From an uncultured Paracoccus sp. (GTDB lineage Bacteria > Pseudomonadota > Alphaproteobacteria > Rhodobacterales > Rhodobacteraceae), in the NCBI RefSeq assembly GCF_945915435.1, contig NZ_CAMEFG010000007.1, forward strand, positions 1 to 64,000: a stretch of DNA of 64,000 nucleotides, in the 5' to 3' direction. The translations under genes were made by a program, and so were the position numbers. Below are positions 1 through 8,128 of this stretch, one piece after another. Position 1 is the stretch's first letter. Each line of letters opens with the position of its first letter. A model generated the notes under the pieces. It was given only the letters and a program-made list of their open reading frames with translations. It ran no database searches and was not told the DNA's origin.

Positions 1-2
1 TG

Positions 3-2093
3 CTGGCGCTGTGCCTGCTGAAGGAGCCGGGCGCGATGGGGGCCGATATCGCCGTCGGCAGCGCGCAGCGGTTCGGCGTGCCGATGGGTTATGGCGGGCC
101 TCATGCCGGGTTCATGTCCTGCCGCGATGCGATGAAGCGCGCCATGCCGGGCCGGATCGTCGGCGTTTCCATCGACGCCAAGGGCAACAAGGCCTATCGC
201 CTGTCCCTGCAAACGCGCGAGCAGCATATCCGTCGGGAAAAGGCGACCTCGAACGTCTGCACGGCCCAGGCCCTGCTGGCCGTGATGGCCGGATTCTACG
301 CGGTTTTCCACGGGCCCGAGGGGCTGCGCGCCATTGCGCAGCGGGTCCATCTGAACGCGGTCACGCTGGCCGATGCGCTGCGCGCCGCCGGGGCCGAGGT
401 CGCGCCCCAGGCCTTCTTCGACACGATCACCGTTCGCGTGGGCGTCGGGCAGGCGGGGATCCTGGCCGCCGCGCGGCAGCGCGGGATCAACCTGCGCAGG
501 GTCGGGCGGGACCGCGTGGGGATTTCCGTCGACGAACTGACCGACGGCGGCGTGATCGCGCGGGTGCTGGACGCCTTTGGCATCTCGGACCCGGCGCGGC
601 CTGCCGACACCCCTGCCATCCCCGAGGATCTGCTGCGTGAAAGCGATTACCTGACGCATCCGATCTTTCACATGAACCGCGCGGAATCCGAGATGATGCG
701 CTATATGCGCCGCCTCTCGGACCGCGACTTGGCGCTGGACCGGGCGATGATCCCGCTTGGCTCCTGCACGATGAAGCTGAACGCCGCGGCCGAGATGATG
801 CCGCTGACATGGCCCGAGTTCGGCGGCCTGCATCCCTTCGCGCCCCAGGACCAGGCGGCGGGCTATCACGAGGTGTTCGCCGACCTGTCCGACAAGCTTT
901 GCGCGATCACGGGCTATGACGCCTTTTCCCTGCAGGCCAACAGCGGCGCGCAGGGCGAATATGCCGGGCTGCTGGCGATCGCGGGTTATCACCGCGCGCG
1001 CGGCGAGGCCCGCGACATCTGCCTGATTCCCGTCAGCGCGCATGGCACCAACCCCGCCAGCGCGCAGATGGCGGGGATGAAGGTGGTCGTCGTCAAATCC
1101 GCCCCCAACGGCGATATCGACCTGGAGGATTTCGCCGACAAGGCGGCGCAGGCTGGCGACCGGCTGGCGGCAGCGATGATCACCTATCCTTCCACGCATG
1201 GCGTCTTCGAGGATACCGTGCGCGACGTCTGCCGCATCACGCATGAGCATGGCGGGCAGGTCTATATCGACGGCGCGAACATGAATGCGATGGTCGGGTT
1301 GGTCCGGCCCGGCGATATCGGCGGCGACGTCAGCCACCTGAACCTGCACAAGACCTTTGCCATCCCGCATGGCGGGGGCGGGCCGGGCATGGGGCCGATC
1401 GGCGTCAAGGCGCACCTGGCGCCCTTCGTGCCGGGCGACCCGCGCGAAGAGGGCCGGGGCGCGGTCAGCGCGGCGCCCTGGGGCAGCGCCTCGATCCTGC
1501 TGATTTCATGGGCCTATATCGTGATGATGGGCGGGGCGGGGCTGACGCAGGCCACGCGCGTCGCGATCCTGAACGCCAACTATATCGCCAGCCGGCTGGC
1601 GGGGGCCTATCCGGTGCTGTTCATGGGCAACCGGGGCCGCGTCGCGCATGAATGCATCCTGGACATGCGCCCCTTCGCGGAACATGGCGTCACCGTGGAC
1701 GACATCGCCAAGCGCCTGATCGACAACGGATTCCATGCCCCCACCATGAGCTGGCCGGTCGCCGGAACGCTGATGGTCGAGCCGACCGAATCCGAAACCA
1801 AGGCCGAGATCGACCGCTTCGTCACCGCCATGCTGGCCATCCGCGACGAGATCACCGAGGTTGCCGAGGGCCGCGTTCCGGCGCAGGACAGCCCCCTGCG
1901 CCACGCCCCCCACACGGTCGAGGACCTGGTCGCCGAATGGGACCGCCCCTATTCGCGTGAACAGGGCTGCTTCCCGCCGGGCGCGTTCCGGGTGGACAAA
2001 TACTGGCCTCCGGTCGGGCGGGTCGATAACGCTTATGGCGACCGCAACCTGGTCTGCACCTGTCCGCCGCTGGAGGATTACGCCGACGACTGA
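3..2093 (+). CDS. gcvP: Glycine dehydrogenase (decarboxylating), P-protein of the glycine cleavage system, 5'-truncated by window edge
   Basis: Decarboxylates glycine and passes the aminomethyl group to the lipoyl H-protein; PLP enzyme of the cytosolic glycine cleavage complex. The reading frame is open from base 3 and the visible 696 residues correspond to the C-terminal three quarters of a usually ~950-residue protein. The PLP-binding lysine lies in [16 protein letters not shown] (Lys codon 1350-1352), followed by the glycine-rich loop; [19 protein letters not shown] near the start and the C-terminal [13 protein letters not shown] are family hallmarks. gcvT and gcvH are presumably upstream, outside the window. 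No truncation or frameshift is seen inside the visible part. Confidence 0.97.
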   Translation: MALCLLKEPGAMGADIAVGSAQRFGVPMGYGGPHAGFMSCRDAMKRAMPGRIVGVSIDAKGNKAYRLSLQTREQHIRREKATSNVCTAQALLAVMAGFYAVFHGPEGLRAIAQRVHLNAVTLADALRAAGAEVAPQAFFDTITVRVGVGQAGILAAARQRGINLRRVGRDRVGISVDELTDGGVIARVLDAFGISDPARPADTPAIPEDLLRESDYLTHPIFHMNRAESEMMRYMRRLSDRDLALDRAMIPLGSCTMKLNAAAEMMPLTWPEFGGLHPFAPQDQAAGYHEVFADLSDKLCAITGYDAFSLQANSGAQGEYAGLLAIAGYHRARGEARDICLIPVSAHGTNPASAQMAGMKVVVVKSAPNGDIDLEDFADKAAQAGDRLAAAMITYPSTHGVFEDTVRDVCRITHEHGGQVYIDGANMNAMVGLVRPGDIGGDVSHLNLHKTFAIPHGGGGPGMGPIGVKAHLAPFVPGDPREEGRGAVSAAPWGSASILLISWAYIVMMGGAGLTQATRVAILNANYIASRLAGAYPVLFMGNRGRVAHECILDMRPFAEHGVTVDDIAKRLIDNGFHAPTMSWPVAGTLMVEPTESETKAEIDRFVTAMLAIRDEITEVAEGRVPAQDSPLRHAPHTVEDLVAEWDRPYSREQGCFPPGAFRVDKYWPPVGRVDNAYGDRNLVCTCPPLEDYADD

Positions 2094-2145
2094 CGCGATG
2101 CCCCGGCTGTCCGAAAGGGTGGCCGGGAATTGCTTTTTGTTCGGG

Positions 2146-3351
2146 ATGAAAAGCCGGCCCGGCCCTGTATACAGGGGGAAAGTCGGTTTTTCGGATCAGG
2201 TGCGCCCGCCCGTGTTTCAGCTACAGCCTTTGCCCGTCCTGCCCGTCGGCGGCGATCCCGCGCCCGGATTTGTCCAGCGCACCCATGCCAACCCGCGCTT
2301 TTCCTTCGATTCGGCGGCGGGGCGCTACCTGGTGCTGGGGTTTGCCGGTTCGGGCGGGGATCCGGCGGTGCAGCGGGCCATGCGGGCGATCATGGCGCGC
2401 CGGGACCTGTTCGACGACGAACACGCCAGCTTTTTCGCCGTCACCCAGGACCCGCAGGACGAGGCGCAGGGGCGGCTGGCCGACCGCCTGCCGGGTTGCC
2501 GCATCTTCTGGGACTTCGACCACCGGATCGCCCGGCGCTATCGGCTGATCGACCGCCACGTGCAGGGCGCGGATCCGCGCGCATTGCCGCGCTTCTGGCT
2601 GGTGATCGACCCGACCATGCGCGTGATCGAGAATATCCCCTTCGCCCCGGACGGTTCGGACGTGATCCGGCTGCTGGACCTGGTGGCGGGCCTGCCCCCG
2701 CCCGGCGGTTTCGCGGGCGTCCCCCTGCAAGCGCCGATCCTGTTCCTGCCCCGCGTGTTCGAGCCGGAACTGTGCCGCCACCTGATCGCGCTTTACGACC
2801 GCCACGGGGGCGAGGAAAGCGGCTTCATGCGGCAAGAGGGCGCGCGCACGGTGGCGGCCAGCGACGCGCGCTTCAAGCGGCGCAAGGATTACGTCATCCG
2901 CGACACCGAGCTGATCGCGCAGATACAGGCGCGATTCGTGCGCCGCGTGATCCCGGAAATCGCCAAGGCCCACCACTTCGCCGCCACCAGGATGGAGCGT
3001 TACATCGTATCGTGCTATGATGCGCGGGACGGCGGGCATTTCGCCGCCCATCGCGACAATACCACCACCGGGACCGCCCATCGCCGCTTTGCCGTCTCGA
3101 TCAATCTCAACGACGATTTCCAGGGGGGCGAGGTGGGCTTTCCCGAATACGGCCCGCGCAGCTTCAAGGCCCCTGCGGGCGGGGCGGTGGTCTTTTCCTG
3201 CTCACTGCTGCATCGCGTGGGGCAGGTGACCGCCGGGCGGCGCTTTGCCTTCCTGCCCTTTCTTTACGATGAGGCGGCGGCGAAGATCCGCGAAACAAAC
3301 GCGCAATCGGTGGGCGCAGCAGGCGCCGGGCCGCAGCGGGCCGTGCCCTGA
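2146..3351 (+). CDS. Peroxiredoxin-like domain fused to prolyl 4-hydroxylase-type 2OG-Fe(II) oxygenase
   Basis: Counted from ATG 2146 the protein has 401 residues. Residues ~30-185 resemble an AhpC/TSA fold (GDPAPGF start), but the segment where the peroxidatic Cys should be (LGFAGSGGDPAVQ) has none. Residues ~195-375 are a P4H-like double-stranded beta-helix: iron ligands His302-x-Asp304 and His356, with Arg365 nine residues later as the likely 2-oxoglutarate anchor. Substrate is unknown; hydroxylation of a protein or small molecule is inference. The start is uncertain: ATG 2098, ATG 2146, GTG 2200 and GTG 2212 are all in frame and none has a strong ribosome site; domain alignment would tolerate GTG 2200 or 2212. 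It stands alone downstream of gcvP. Confidence 0.8.
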   Translation: MKSRPGPVYRGKVGFSDQVRPPVFQLQPLPVLPVGGDPAPGFVQRTHANPRFSFDSAAGRYLVLGFAGSGGDPAVQRAMRAIMARRDLFDDEHASFFAVTQDPQDEAQGRLADRLPGCRIFWDFDHRIARRYRLIDRHVQGADPRALPRFWLVIDPTMRVIENIPFAPDGSDVIRLLDLVAGLPPPGGFAGVPLQAPILFLPRVFEPELCRHLIALYDRHGGEESGFMRQEGARTVAASDARFKRRKDYVIRDTELIAQIQARFVRRVIPEIAKAHHFAATRMERYIVSCYDARDGGHFAAHRDNTTTGTAHRRFAVSINLNDDFQGGEVGFPEYGPRSFKAPAGGAVVFSCSLLHRVGQVTAGRRFAFLPFLYDEAAAKIRETNAQSVGAAGAGPQRAVP

Positions 3352-3732
3352 TCGGGGGCGAATCACCGGGCGCCGGGGCAGCGCGGACCAAGGCGTTCGC
3401 GCAAGGGTTGCGCCGATGAACGCGACTCGCCGGTATGCATCGGCGGGTTTGCGCCAATAGGACAATATCACGCAGTGCCTTTCCTTGTGCGATCCACTAT
3501 CGGGTCCCCATGTTCCGACGCGGCATCAGATAGAATTTGCTTTTATTTTTAAGGATTTTTTTGACGAAACCCGGCTCACTTTTCACATCGGACGGGGTAT
3601 GAAAAACAGGTGACAAACGGAACAAAACGGTTTATCGCGCCCACCTGTCGCAATTATGTCTGTTTTGTGTTTCCGTAAAGTAAGCTTGATGACATCGCAG
3701 TTTCAGTCTGTTTGGTTGTTTTAGGAGGTAGC
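3352..3732. other. AT-rich intergenic region upstream of the TetR gene
   Basis: This 381-base gap changes from GC-rich to markedly AT-rich after about 3480, unlike the rest of the window. It holds two small hairpins (3399-3413 and 3411-3445), a spaced inverted repeat ACAGGTG (3606-3612) / CACCTGT (3642-3648), direct repeats of the type ACAAACGG/ACAAAACGG between them, and a strong AGGAGG at 3723-3728. I see no convincing coding region. It probably carries the tetR promoter and operator, but I cannot place -35/-10 boxes with confidence. Confidence 0.6.
3606..3648. promoter_or_regulatory. Candidate TetR operator: spaced inverted repeat ACAGGTG...CACCTGT
   Basis: Seven-base perfect inverted repeat with 29 bases between the arms, located about 85-125 bases upstream of the TetR start codon in the AT-rich leader. 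TetR regulators often bind palindromes in their own promoter, so autoregulation is plausible, but the spacing is longer than a typical TetR operator and no second copy was found. Low confidence. Confidence 0.25.
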
Positions 3733-4377
3733 ATGATGTCAAAGGATCTTCCCATCACGCGTGGCCGCAAGTTCGCACAGGTCCTGGAAGGGGCGCGCAA
3801 GGTCTTTCTGCGCGATGGTTTCGAAGGTGCCAGCGTCGATGACATCGCCCGTGAAGCCGCGGTCTCGAAGGCCACGCTCTACAGCTATTTCCCTGACAAG
3901 CGCCTCATGTTCATCGAGGTGTTTCGCGCCGAACTCAGCCGCGACACCGCCGACGCCAGCGCGCTGATCGACGTGGACCTGCCGGTCGAGCAGGTGCTGC
4001 CCTTCATCGTCCAGATGATTTCCTCGCAGCTTACATCCGATTTCGGCGCGCGCGTCTATCGCGTCAGCGTCGGCGAGGCCGAGCGTTTTCCCAGCCTTGC
4101 GCAGGAATATTACGATGCCGGTCCCGGCCTTCTGCGCAGCCAGCTTGTCCGCTATCTGGAACGCTGCGTCGAGCGGGGCGAACTGGTGGTGGACGATTTC
4201 GAACTGGCCGCCGACCAGTTGATCCGCCTTGCGGGCACCACGATCCAGGACCGGGCGATCTTCCTGGGCCGGGAATCGGTGGACCGGGACATGCTGCGCC
4301 GCGTCAACCGGGGCGCGGTCGCGATGTTCATGGCCGCATATGGGGTCCGGAACCGGGCCGCGGATCAGCCGGGCTGA
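3733..4377 (+). CDS. TetR/AcrR family transcriptional regulator
   Basis: DNA-binding repressor of 214 residues. The N-terminal TetR helix-turn-helix is clear (VDDIAREAAVSKATLYSYFPDK, roughly residues 35-57) and the C-terminal half has the AefR-like ligand-domain look (LIRLAGTTIQDRAIF). The start at 3733 is fixed by AGGAGG at 3723-3728; ATG 3736 directly follows and is an alternative. No efflux pump or enzyme target is adjacent: the gene stands alone between the oxygenase and lipoprotein genes, so its regulon cannot be inferred beyond likely autoregulation through the AT-rich leader. Confidence 0.88.
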   Translation: MMSKDLPITRGRKFAQVLEGARKVFLRDGFEGASVDDIAREAAVSKATLYSYFPDKRLMFIEVFRAELSRDTADASALIDVDLPVEQVLPFIVQMISSQLTSDFGARVYRVSVGEAERFPSLAQEYYDAGPGLLRSQLVRYLERCVERGELVVDDFELAADQLIRLAGTTIQDRAIFLGRESVDRDMLRRVNRGAVAMFMAAYGVRNRAADQPG

Positions 4378-4491
4378 CCGCGCCATGCGCTGAAATGTGA
4401 GCGGGGCGGGACGCCTTCGCGGTTCTCAAACCCGAAAGCGGCGCATATAGTGCAAACCATTGCATGAATTCCCGAACTGGAAGTCCGACGA

Positions 4492-4851
4492 ATGAAACAA
4501 GCCCTGATTGCGCTTCTGGTCGCGTCGCCGCTGGCGGCCTGCATGGCGCCGCAGCATGCGCCCTTCCATGAACCGCTTCCGGCCCAGCCGATGCCGGCGG
4601 CCCTGCCCGCCTACGAACCCCTGCCGGTCGCCGCGTCCGGCGGGTTCCAGTCGCGCGAACCCGACGTCTGCGGCGCGCAGAACCATCGCAGCGCGATCGG
4701 CCAGCCCGCTTCGGCCATCCCCTCGCTTGGCCTGTCGCGGCCCCATCGCGTGGTCGCCTATCGCGGCATCGAATCGCAGGAATATGATCCGCAGCGCATC
4801 GTTTTCCGTCTGGACCAGATGGGCAACATCTCGAACATTGATTGCGGCTGA
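4492..4851 (+). CDS. I78-family peptidase-inhibitor-like lipoprotein (first of tandem pair)
   Basis: Predicted 119-residue lipoprotein: signal peptide ending in LAAC with Cys17 as lipidation site, a Pro/Ala-rich linker (residues ~20-55), then an inhibitor I78-like core (CGAQNHRSAIGQPAS ... FRLDQMGNISNIDC) with a Cys pair near the two ends of the domain. I78 proteins (Aspergillus elastase inhibitor type) inhibit serine proteases; in bacteria the role is mostly unknown. The core is divergent from the neighbouring copy: the usual V-I-R-P-G-x-x-x-T-x-D-Y stretch is replaced by RVVAYRGIESQEYDPQR. It ends 15 bases before the second copy and is probably cotranscribed. Confidence 0.78.
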   Translation: MKQALIALLVASPLAACMAPQHAPFHEPLPAQPMPAALPAYEPLPVAASGGFQSREPDVCGAQNHRSAIGQPASAIPSLGLSRPHRVVAYRGIESQEYDPQRIVFRLDQMGNISNIDCG

Positions 4852-4866
4852 AGAAGGAACGATCCG

Positions 4867-5145
4867 ATGCGCCGATATCTTGCCCTGATCCCGTTTGCCC
4901 TGCTGGCCGCCTGCGAACCCGCGCCGACCGCCACCCCGCCCGAGGATGAGACCACCGACGCCTGCGGCGCCTCGGGCTTTTCGGGGCTGGAAGGGCAGCC
5001 CGAATCCGTCCTGGACCAGATGCGTTTCCCCGCGGGCACCCGCGTCATCCGGCCCAACCAGGCGATCACGATGGATTACCGCATCGACCGCCTGAATATC
5101 GAGATCGGCGCGAATGGCCGCATCGACAAGGTTTCCTGCTACTGA
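4867..5145 (+). CDS. I78-family peptidase-inhibitor-like lipoprotein (second of tandem pair)
   Basis: Ninety-two residues. Lipobox LAAC with Cys16, short acidic linker, then a canonical I78 domain: DACGASGFSGLEGQPE, TRVIRPNQAITMDYR and RLNIEIGANGRIDKVSCY. It closely fits the family consensus, in contrast to the diverged first copy, so the pair looks like an old tandem duplication with one member drifting. AGAAGGA (4854-4860 region) provides the ribosome site. Expected location is the periplasmic face of a membrane, possibly as a protective protease inhibitor (inference). Confidence 0.85.
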   Translation: MRRYLALIPFALLAACEPAPTATPPEDETTDACGASGFSGLEGQPESVLDQMRFPAGTRVIRPNQAITMDYRIDRLNIEIGANGRIDKVSCY

Positions 5146-5217
5146 CCGGGCAGGACCATCGCGAAGGGGCCGCGCTTTGTTGTTGCGGCCCGCATCGGGC
5201 GCTGCCACCATCGCGTC

Positions 5218-5553
5218 ATGTCCAACCCTGTGCCTGCCCATATGCGCGACGCTGAGCGAGTGAGTTTCGACCGGGCCGAGCTTGGTGTCATCCTCTCGGT
5301 CTATGGCCGCATGGTGGCGGCGGGGGAATGGCGCGATTACGCCATGTCCTTCCTGCGCGAGGTGGCGGTGTTTTCCATCTTTCGCCGCGCCGCCGAACAT
5401 CCGATCTACCGCATCGAAAAGCGCCCCCGCCTGCGCAATGCGCAAGGGGCCTATGCGGTGATCGGCATGGACGGGCGGGTGTTGAAGCGCGGCCACGACC
5501 TGCGCACGGTGCTGCGCGTGCTGGAGCGCAAGCTGATCCGCCCCGTGGATTGA
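5218..5553 (+). CDS. DUF2794 domain-containing protein
   Basis: 111-residue soluble protein without signal peptide or membrane segment. The sequence VSFDRAELGVILSVYGRMVAAGEWRDYAMSF and the following FSIFRRAAEHPIYRIEKRPRLR match the alphaproteobacterial DUF2794 family as I recall it; function is unknown. It is rich in Arg and Glu. It converges on the tusA-like gene, ending 12 bases from that gene's stop. Confidence 0.85.
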   Translation: MSNPVPAHMRDAERVSFDRAELGVILSVYGRMVAAGEWRDYAMSFLREVAVFSIFRRAAEHPIYRIEKRPRLRNAQGAYAVIGMDGRVLKRGHDLRTVLRVLERKLIRPVD

Positions 5554-5565
5554 CGTTTCCGGGGG

Positions 5566-5799
5566 CTAGCCGCGATCCGGGCCGCGCCGGACGGTGTATT
5601 CCGTCACGCCCTCGTCCACTGCCGTCTGTGCGACCAGTTCGTGCCCCGACTGGTTGCAGAAATGCGGCACGTCGATGACGGCGGCGGGATCGGTGGCTTG
5701 CAGCGTCACCGTCGCGCCGGGCGGCAGCGCGCGCAGGCGCTTTTGCAGGCGCAGGACAGGCAGGGGGCACAGCAGCCCGCGGGCGTCGATGATGCTCAT
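5566..5799 (-). CDS. TusA/SirA-family sulfurtransferase
   Basis: 77-residue protein with the TusA signature DARGLLCPLPVLRLQKRL, in which the Cys of CPLP (Cys11) carries the persulfide. TusA-type proteins pass sulfur between carriers, for instance to tRNA 2-thiolation or molybdenum cofactor maturation. A second Cys (PHFCNQSGH) replaces the more usual hydrophobic position in this region. Its ATG overlaps the stop of the upstream SUMT gene by four bases, so the two are translationally coupled; which sulfur pathway it serves cannot be told from the window. Confidence 0.88.
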   Translation of the reverse strand: MSIIDARGLLCPLPVLRLQKRLRALPPGATVTLQATDPAAVIDVPHFCNQSGHELVAQTAVDEGVTEYTVRRGPDRG

Positions 5800-6524
5800 T
5801 CCGCCAGCGGCCCGTAGAAGATCAGGGCGGGATGCGGGCTGGGACCTTCCGTTTCCAGCAGGCGGGCCAGTCCTGCCACGGTGCTGCGCAGCAGTTTCTG
5901 GCCGGGATGGCCCACCGCCTCGGCCAGCAGGGCCGGGGTGTCGGCGGGCAGGCCCCGCGCGATCAGTTCGCGCGCCAGGTCGGGAAAGTTGCGCTGCCCC
6001 ATGAAGACCACCGTCGTCGCCTGCGGGTCCGCGATGGCGGCCCAGTTCAGCCCCTGCGGCACCCCGCCCGTCACATCCGCGCCGGTGACGAATTGCAGCC
6101 GCCGCGCCGTCAGCCGCCGCGTCAGGGGAATGCCCGCCACCGCCGCCGCCGCAAGGGCCGAGGGGACACCGGGCACGATCTCGAACCCGATGCCGGCGGC
6201 TTGCAGGGCGGCGATTTCTTCCTCCAGCCGCCCGAAGATCCCCGCATCGCCCGATTTCAGCCGCACCACGCGCCGCCCCGCTTGCGCATGTTCGACCAGC
6301 AAGGCATTGACGCTTTCCTGCTTGGCCGAGGGACGCCCCGCGCGCTTGCCGACGCTGACCAGCTCGGCGCTGCCCGCAAGATCCAGGATCGGCCCGGCGG
6401 CCAGCGCGTCGTAAAGCACGACCTCGGCCCCGCGCAGCCGGTCCACGGCGCGCATGGTCAGCAGTTCCGGGTCGCCCGGTCCCGAGGATACGAATGAGAC
6501 AAATCCGGCAAGGGTATCGTTCAT
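5796..6524 (-). CDS. cobA: Uroporphyrinogen-III C-methyltransferase (SUMT)
   Basis: 242 residues. Transfers two methyl groups from SAM to uroporphyrinogen III to give precorrin-2, the branch point to siroheme and cobalamin. Family motifs are VSSGPGDPELLTMRAVDRL at the N terminus, VVRLKSGDAGIFGR, and IVPGVPSALAAAAVAGIPLTRR. The length fits a stand-alone SUMT rather than a CysG fusion. The start at 6524 (MNDTLAGFVSFV) is chosen because the domain begins at once; upstream codons lack homology. It overlaps the tusA-like gene by four bases. Siroheme use with sulfite or nitrite reductase, or B12 synthesis, are both possible. Confidence 0.93.
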   Translation of the reverse strand: MNDTLAGFVSFVSSGPGDPELLTMRAVDRLRGAEVVLYDALAAGPILDLAGSAELVSVGKRAGRPSAKQESVNALLVEHAQAGRRVVRLKSGDAGIFGRLEEEIAALQAAGIGFEIVPGVPSALAAAAVAGIPLTRRLTARRLQFVTGADVTGGVPQGLNWAAIADPQATTVVFMGQRNFPDLARELIARGLPADTPALLAEAVGHPGQKLLRSTVAGLARLLETEGPSPHPALIFYGPLAE

Positions 6525-6633
6525 GTCCAACCCGTTGCGCCAAACCGCGCGGCGATGCAAGCCCTTTGCCGCGCTTGCCCGGCCCCGCGACATTTGCGAT
6601 AGAAGACGCAGATGAGATGAGGGGACCCTTGCC

Positions 6634-7590
6634 ATGTTTCGCGCCCGCCACCTGCTGGGGATCGAGCCCCTTGCCCCCGCCGAAATCACCACTTTGCTGG
6701 ACCTTGCCGAAACCTATGTCGACCTGAACCGGCGCACCGTCAAACGCTCGGACGCGCTGGCGGGGATGACGCAGATCAACCTGTTCTTCGAAAACTCGAC
6801 CCGCACGCAATCCAGCTTCGAGCTGGCGGGCAAGCGCCTTGGCGCGGATGTGATGAACATGGCCGTCGCGCAATCCAGCGTGAAAAAGGGCGAGACGCTG
6901 ATCGACACCGCCCTGACGCTGAACGCGATGCACCCCGACCTGCTGGTCGTGCGCCACAACCAGTCCGGCGCGGTCAAGCTGTTGGCGGAAAAGGTGAACT
7001 GCGCCGTCCTGAACGCGGGCGACGGGCGGCACGAACACCCCACGCAGGCGCTTCTGGACGCGCTGACGATCCGCCGCGCCAAGGGGCGGCTGCACCGCCT
7101 GACCGTCGCGATCTGCGGCGATATCGCGCACAGCCGCGTCGCGCGCTCGAACCTGATCCTGCTGGGCAAGATGGAAAACCGCCTGCGCCTGATCGGCCCT
7201 GCAACGCTGATGCCCGCAGGCGTGGGCGACCTGGGCTGCGAGGTCTACGAGGACATGCGCGAGGGCCTGAAGGGCGCCGATGTCGTCATGATGCTGCGCC
7301 TGCAAAAGGAGCGGATGGACGGCGGCTTCATCCCGTCCGAGCGCGAATATTACCACCGCTGGGGGCTGGACGCCGAGAAACTGGCGCTTGCCGCCCCCGA
7401 CGCCATCGTCATGCACCCCGGCCCGATGAACCGCGGGGTCGAGATCGACGGCACCATCGCCGACGACATCAACCACTCGGTCATCCGCGATCAGGTCGAA
7501 ATGGGCGTCGCTGTCCGCATGGCCGCTATGGACCTCTTGGCCCGCAACCTGCGCGCGGAACGCGGCGCGCAATTCGTGGCCGAGGTCTGA
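6634..7590 (+). CDS. pyrB: Aspartate carbamoyltransferase catalytic chain
   Basis: Condenses carbamoyl phosphate with aspartate in pyrimidine synthesis. 318 residues, usual size for the catalytic chain. The carbamoyl-phosphate loop is [13 protein letters not shown] (Ser55-Thr-Arg-Thr58), followed by the active-site [12 protein letters not shown] and the aspartate-domain [10 protein letters not shown]. No pyrI regulatory gene follows; instead a PH-like gene and a DHOase-like gene lacking metal ligands lie in the same operon, an arrangement reminiscent of class A/B ATCases that require a DHOase-like partner for assembly. Confidence 0.97.
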   Translation: MFRARHLLGIEPLAPAEITTLLDLAETYVDLNRRTVKRSDALAGMTQINLFFENSTRTQSSFELAGKRLGADVMNMAVAQSSVKKGETLIDTALTLNAMHPDLLVVRHNQSGAVKLLAEKVNCAVLNAGDGRHEHPTQALLDALTIRRAKGRLHRLTVAICGDIAHSRVARSNLILLGKMENRLRLIGPATLMPAGVGDLGCEVYEDMREGLKGADVVMMLRLQKERMDGGFIPSEREYYHRWGLDAEKLALAAPDAIVMHPGPMNRGVEIDGTIADDINHSVIRDQVEMGVAVRMAAMDLLARNLRAERGAQFVAEV

Positions 7591-7591
7591 C

Positions 7592-8128
7592 GTGGGCCAT
7601 TCCGCCGACATGCCGCCGAACTGGCAAGACATCCTGCAAAAGGGCGAGAGGATCCTCTGGCAGGGGCGTCCCTCGGCGCGTATCCACCTGCGCCTGCCGG
7701 ACCTGCCGATGATGCTGTTCGGATTGGCCTTTGCAGGGTTTGCGCTGTTCTGGATGAGAATGGCAGGCATGGGCGGGGGCAGCTTCTGGATGTTCGGGTT
7801 GATCCATTTCGCGGTGGGCCTGCTGGTGTTCACCTTGCCGCTGGTCTGGCGGCCCCTGCTGCGCGCCCGGACCTTCTACACCCTGACCGACCGCCGCGCC
7901 TTCATCGCCCGCGACCTGCCGATGGCCGGGCGCAACCTGGACATCTATCCGATCAGTCTCATGTCCGAACTGACGCTGAAGCCGGGAAACCCCGGAACCA
8001 TATGGTTTGCCCCCCGCAGCAGGGGTTGGGGCGGGTTCGACCTGAACAGGCGGATCGGGTTCGAGCTCATTCCCGATGCCGAACAGGTTTTCGGCCAAAT
8101 CACCCGCCGGCAAAAGGAACAGGCATGA
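7592..8128 (+). CDS. PH-like membrane protein encoded between pyrB and the DHOase-like gene
   Basis: 178 residues from GTG 7592 (ATG 7610, residue 7, is an alternative). Residues ~16-28 (ILQKGERILWQGRPS) and the later ARTFYTLTDRRAFIARDL with DIYPISLMSELTLK resemble bacterial PH-type domains that flank two membrane segments; hydrophobic stretches at ~38-56 and ~65-86 are probably transmembrane helices. The gene begins two bases after the pyrB stop and its own stop overlaps the next start (ATGA at 8125-8128), so it is in the pyrB operon. Such proteins have sometimes inherited the name of pyrB by annotation transfer; there is no carbamoyltransferase motif in it. Function unknown. Confidence 0.75.
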   Translation: MGHSADMPPNWQDILQKGERILWQGRPSARIHLRLPDLPMMLFGLAFAGFALFWMRMAGMGGGSFWMFGLIHFAVGLLVFTLPLVWRPLLRARTFYTLTDRRAFIARDLPMAGRNLDIYPISLMSELTLKPGNPGTIWFAPRSRGWGGFDLNRRIGFELIPDAEQVFGQITRRQKEQA

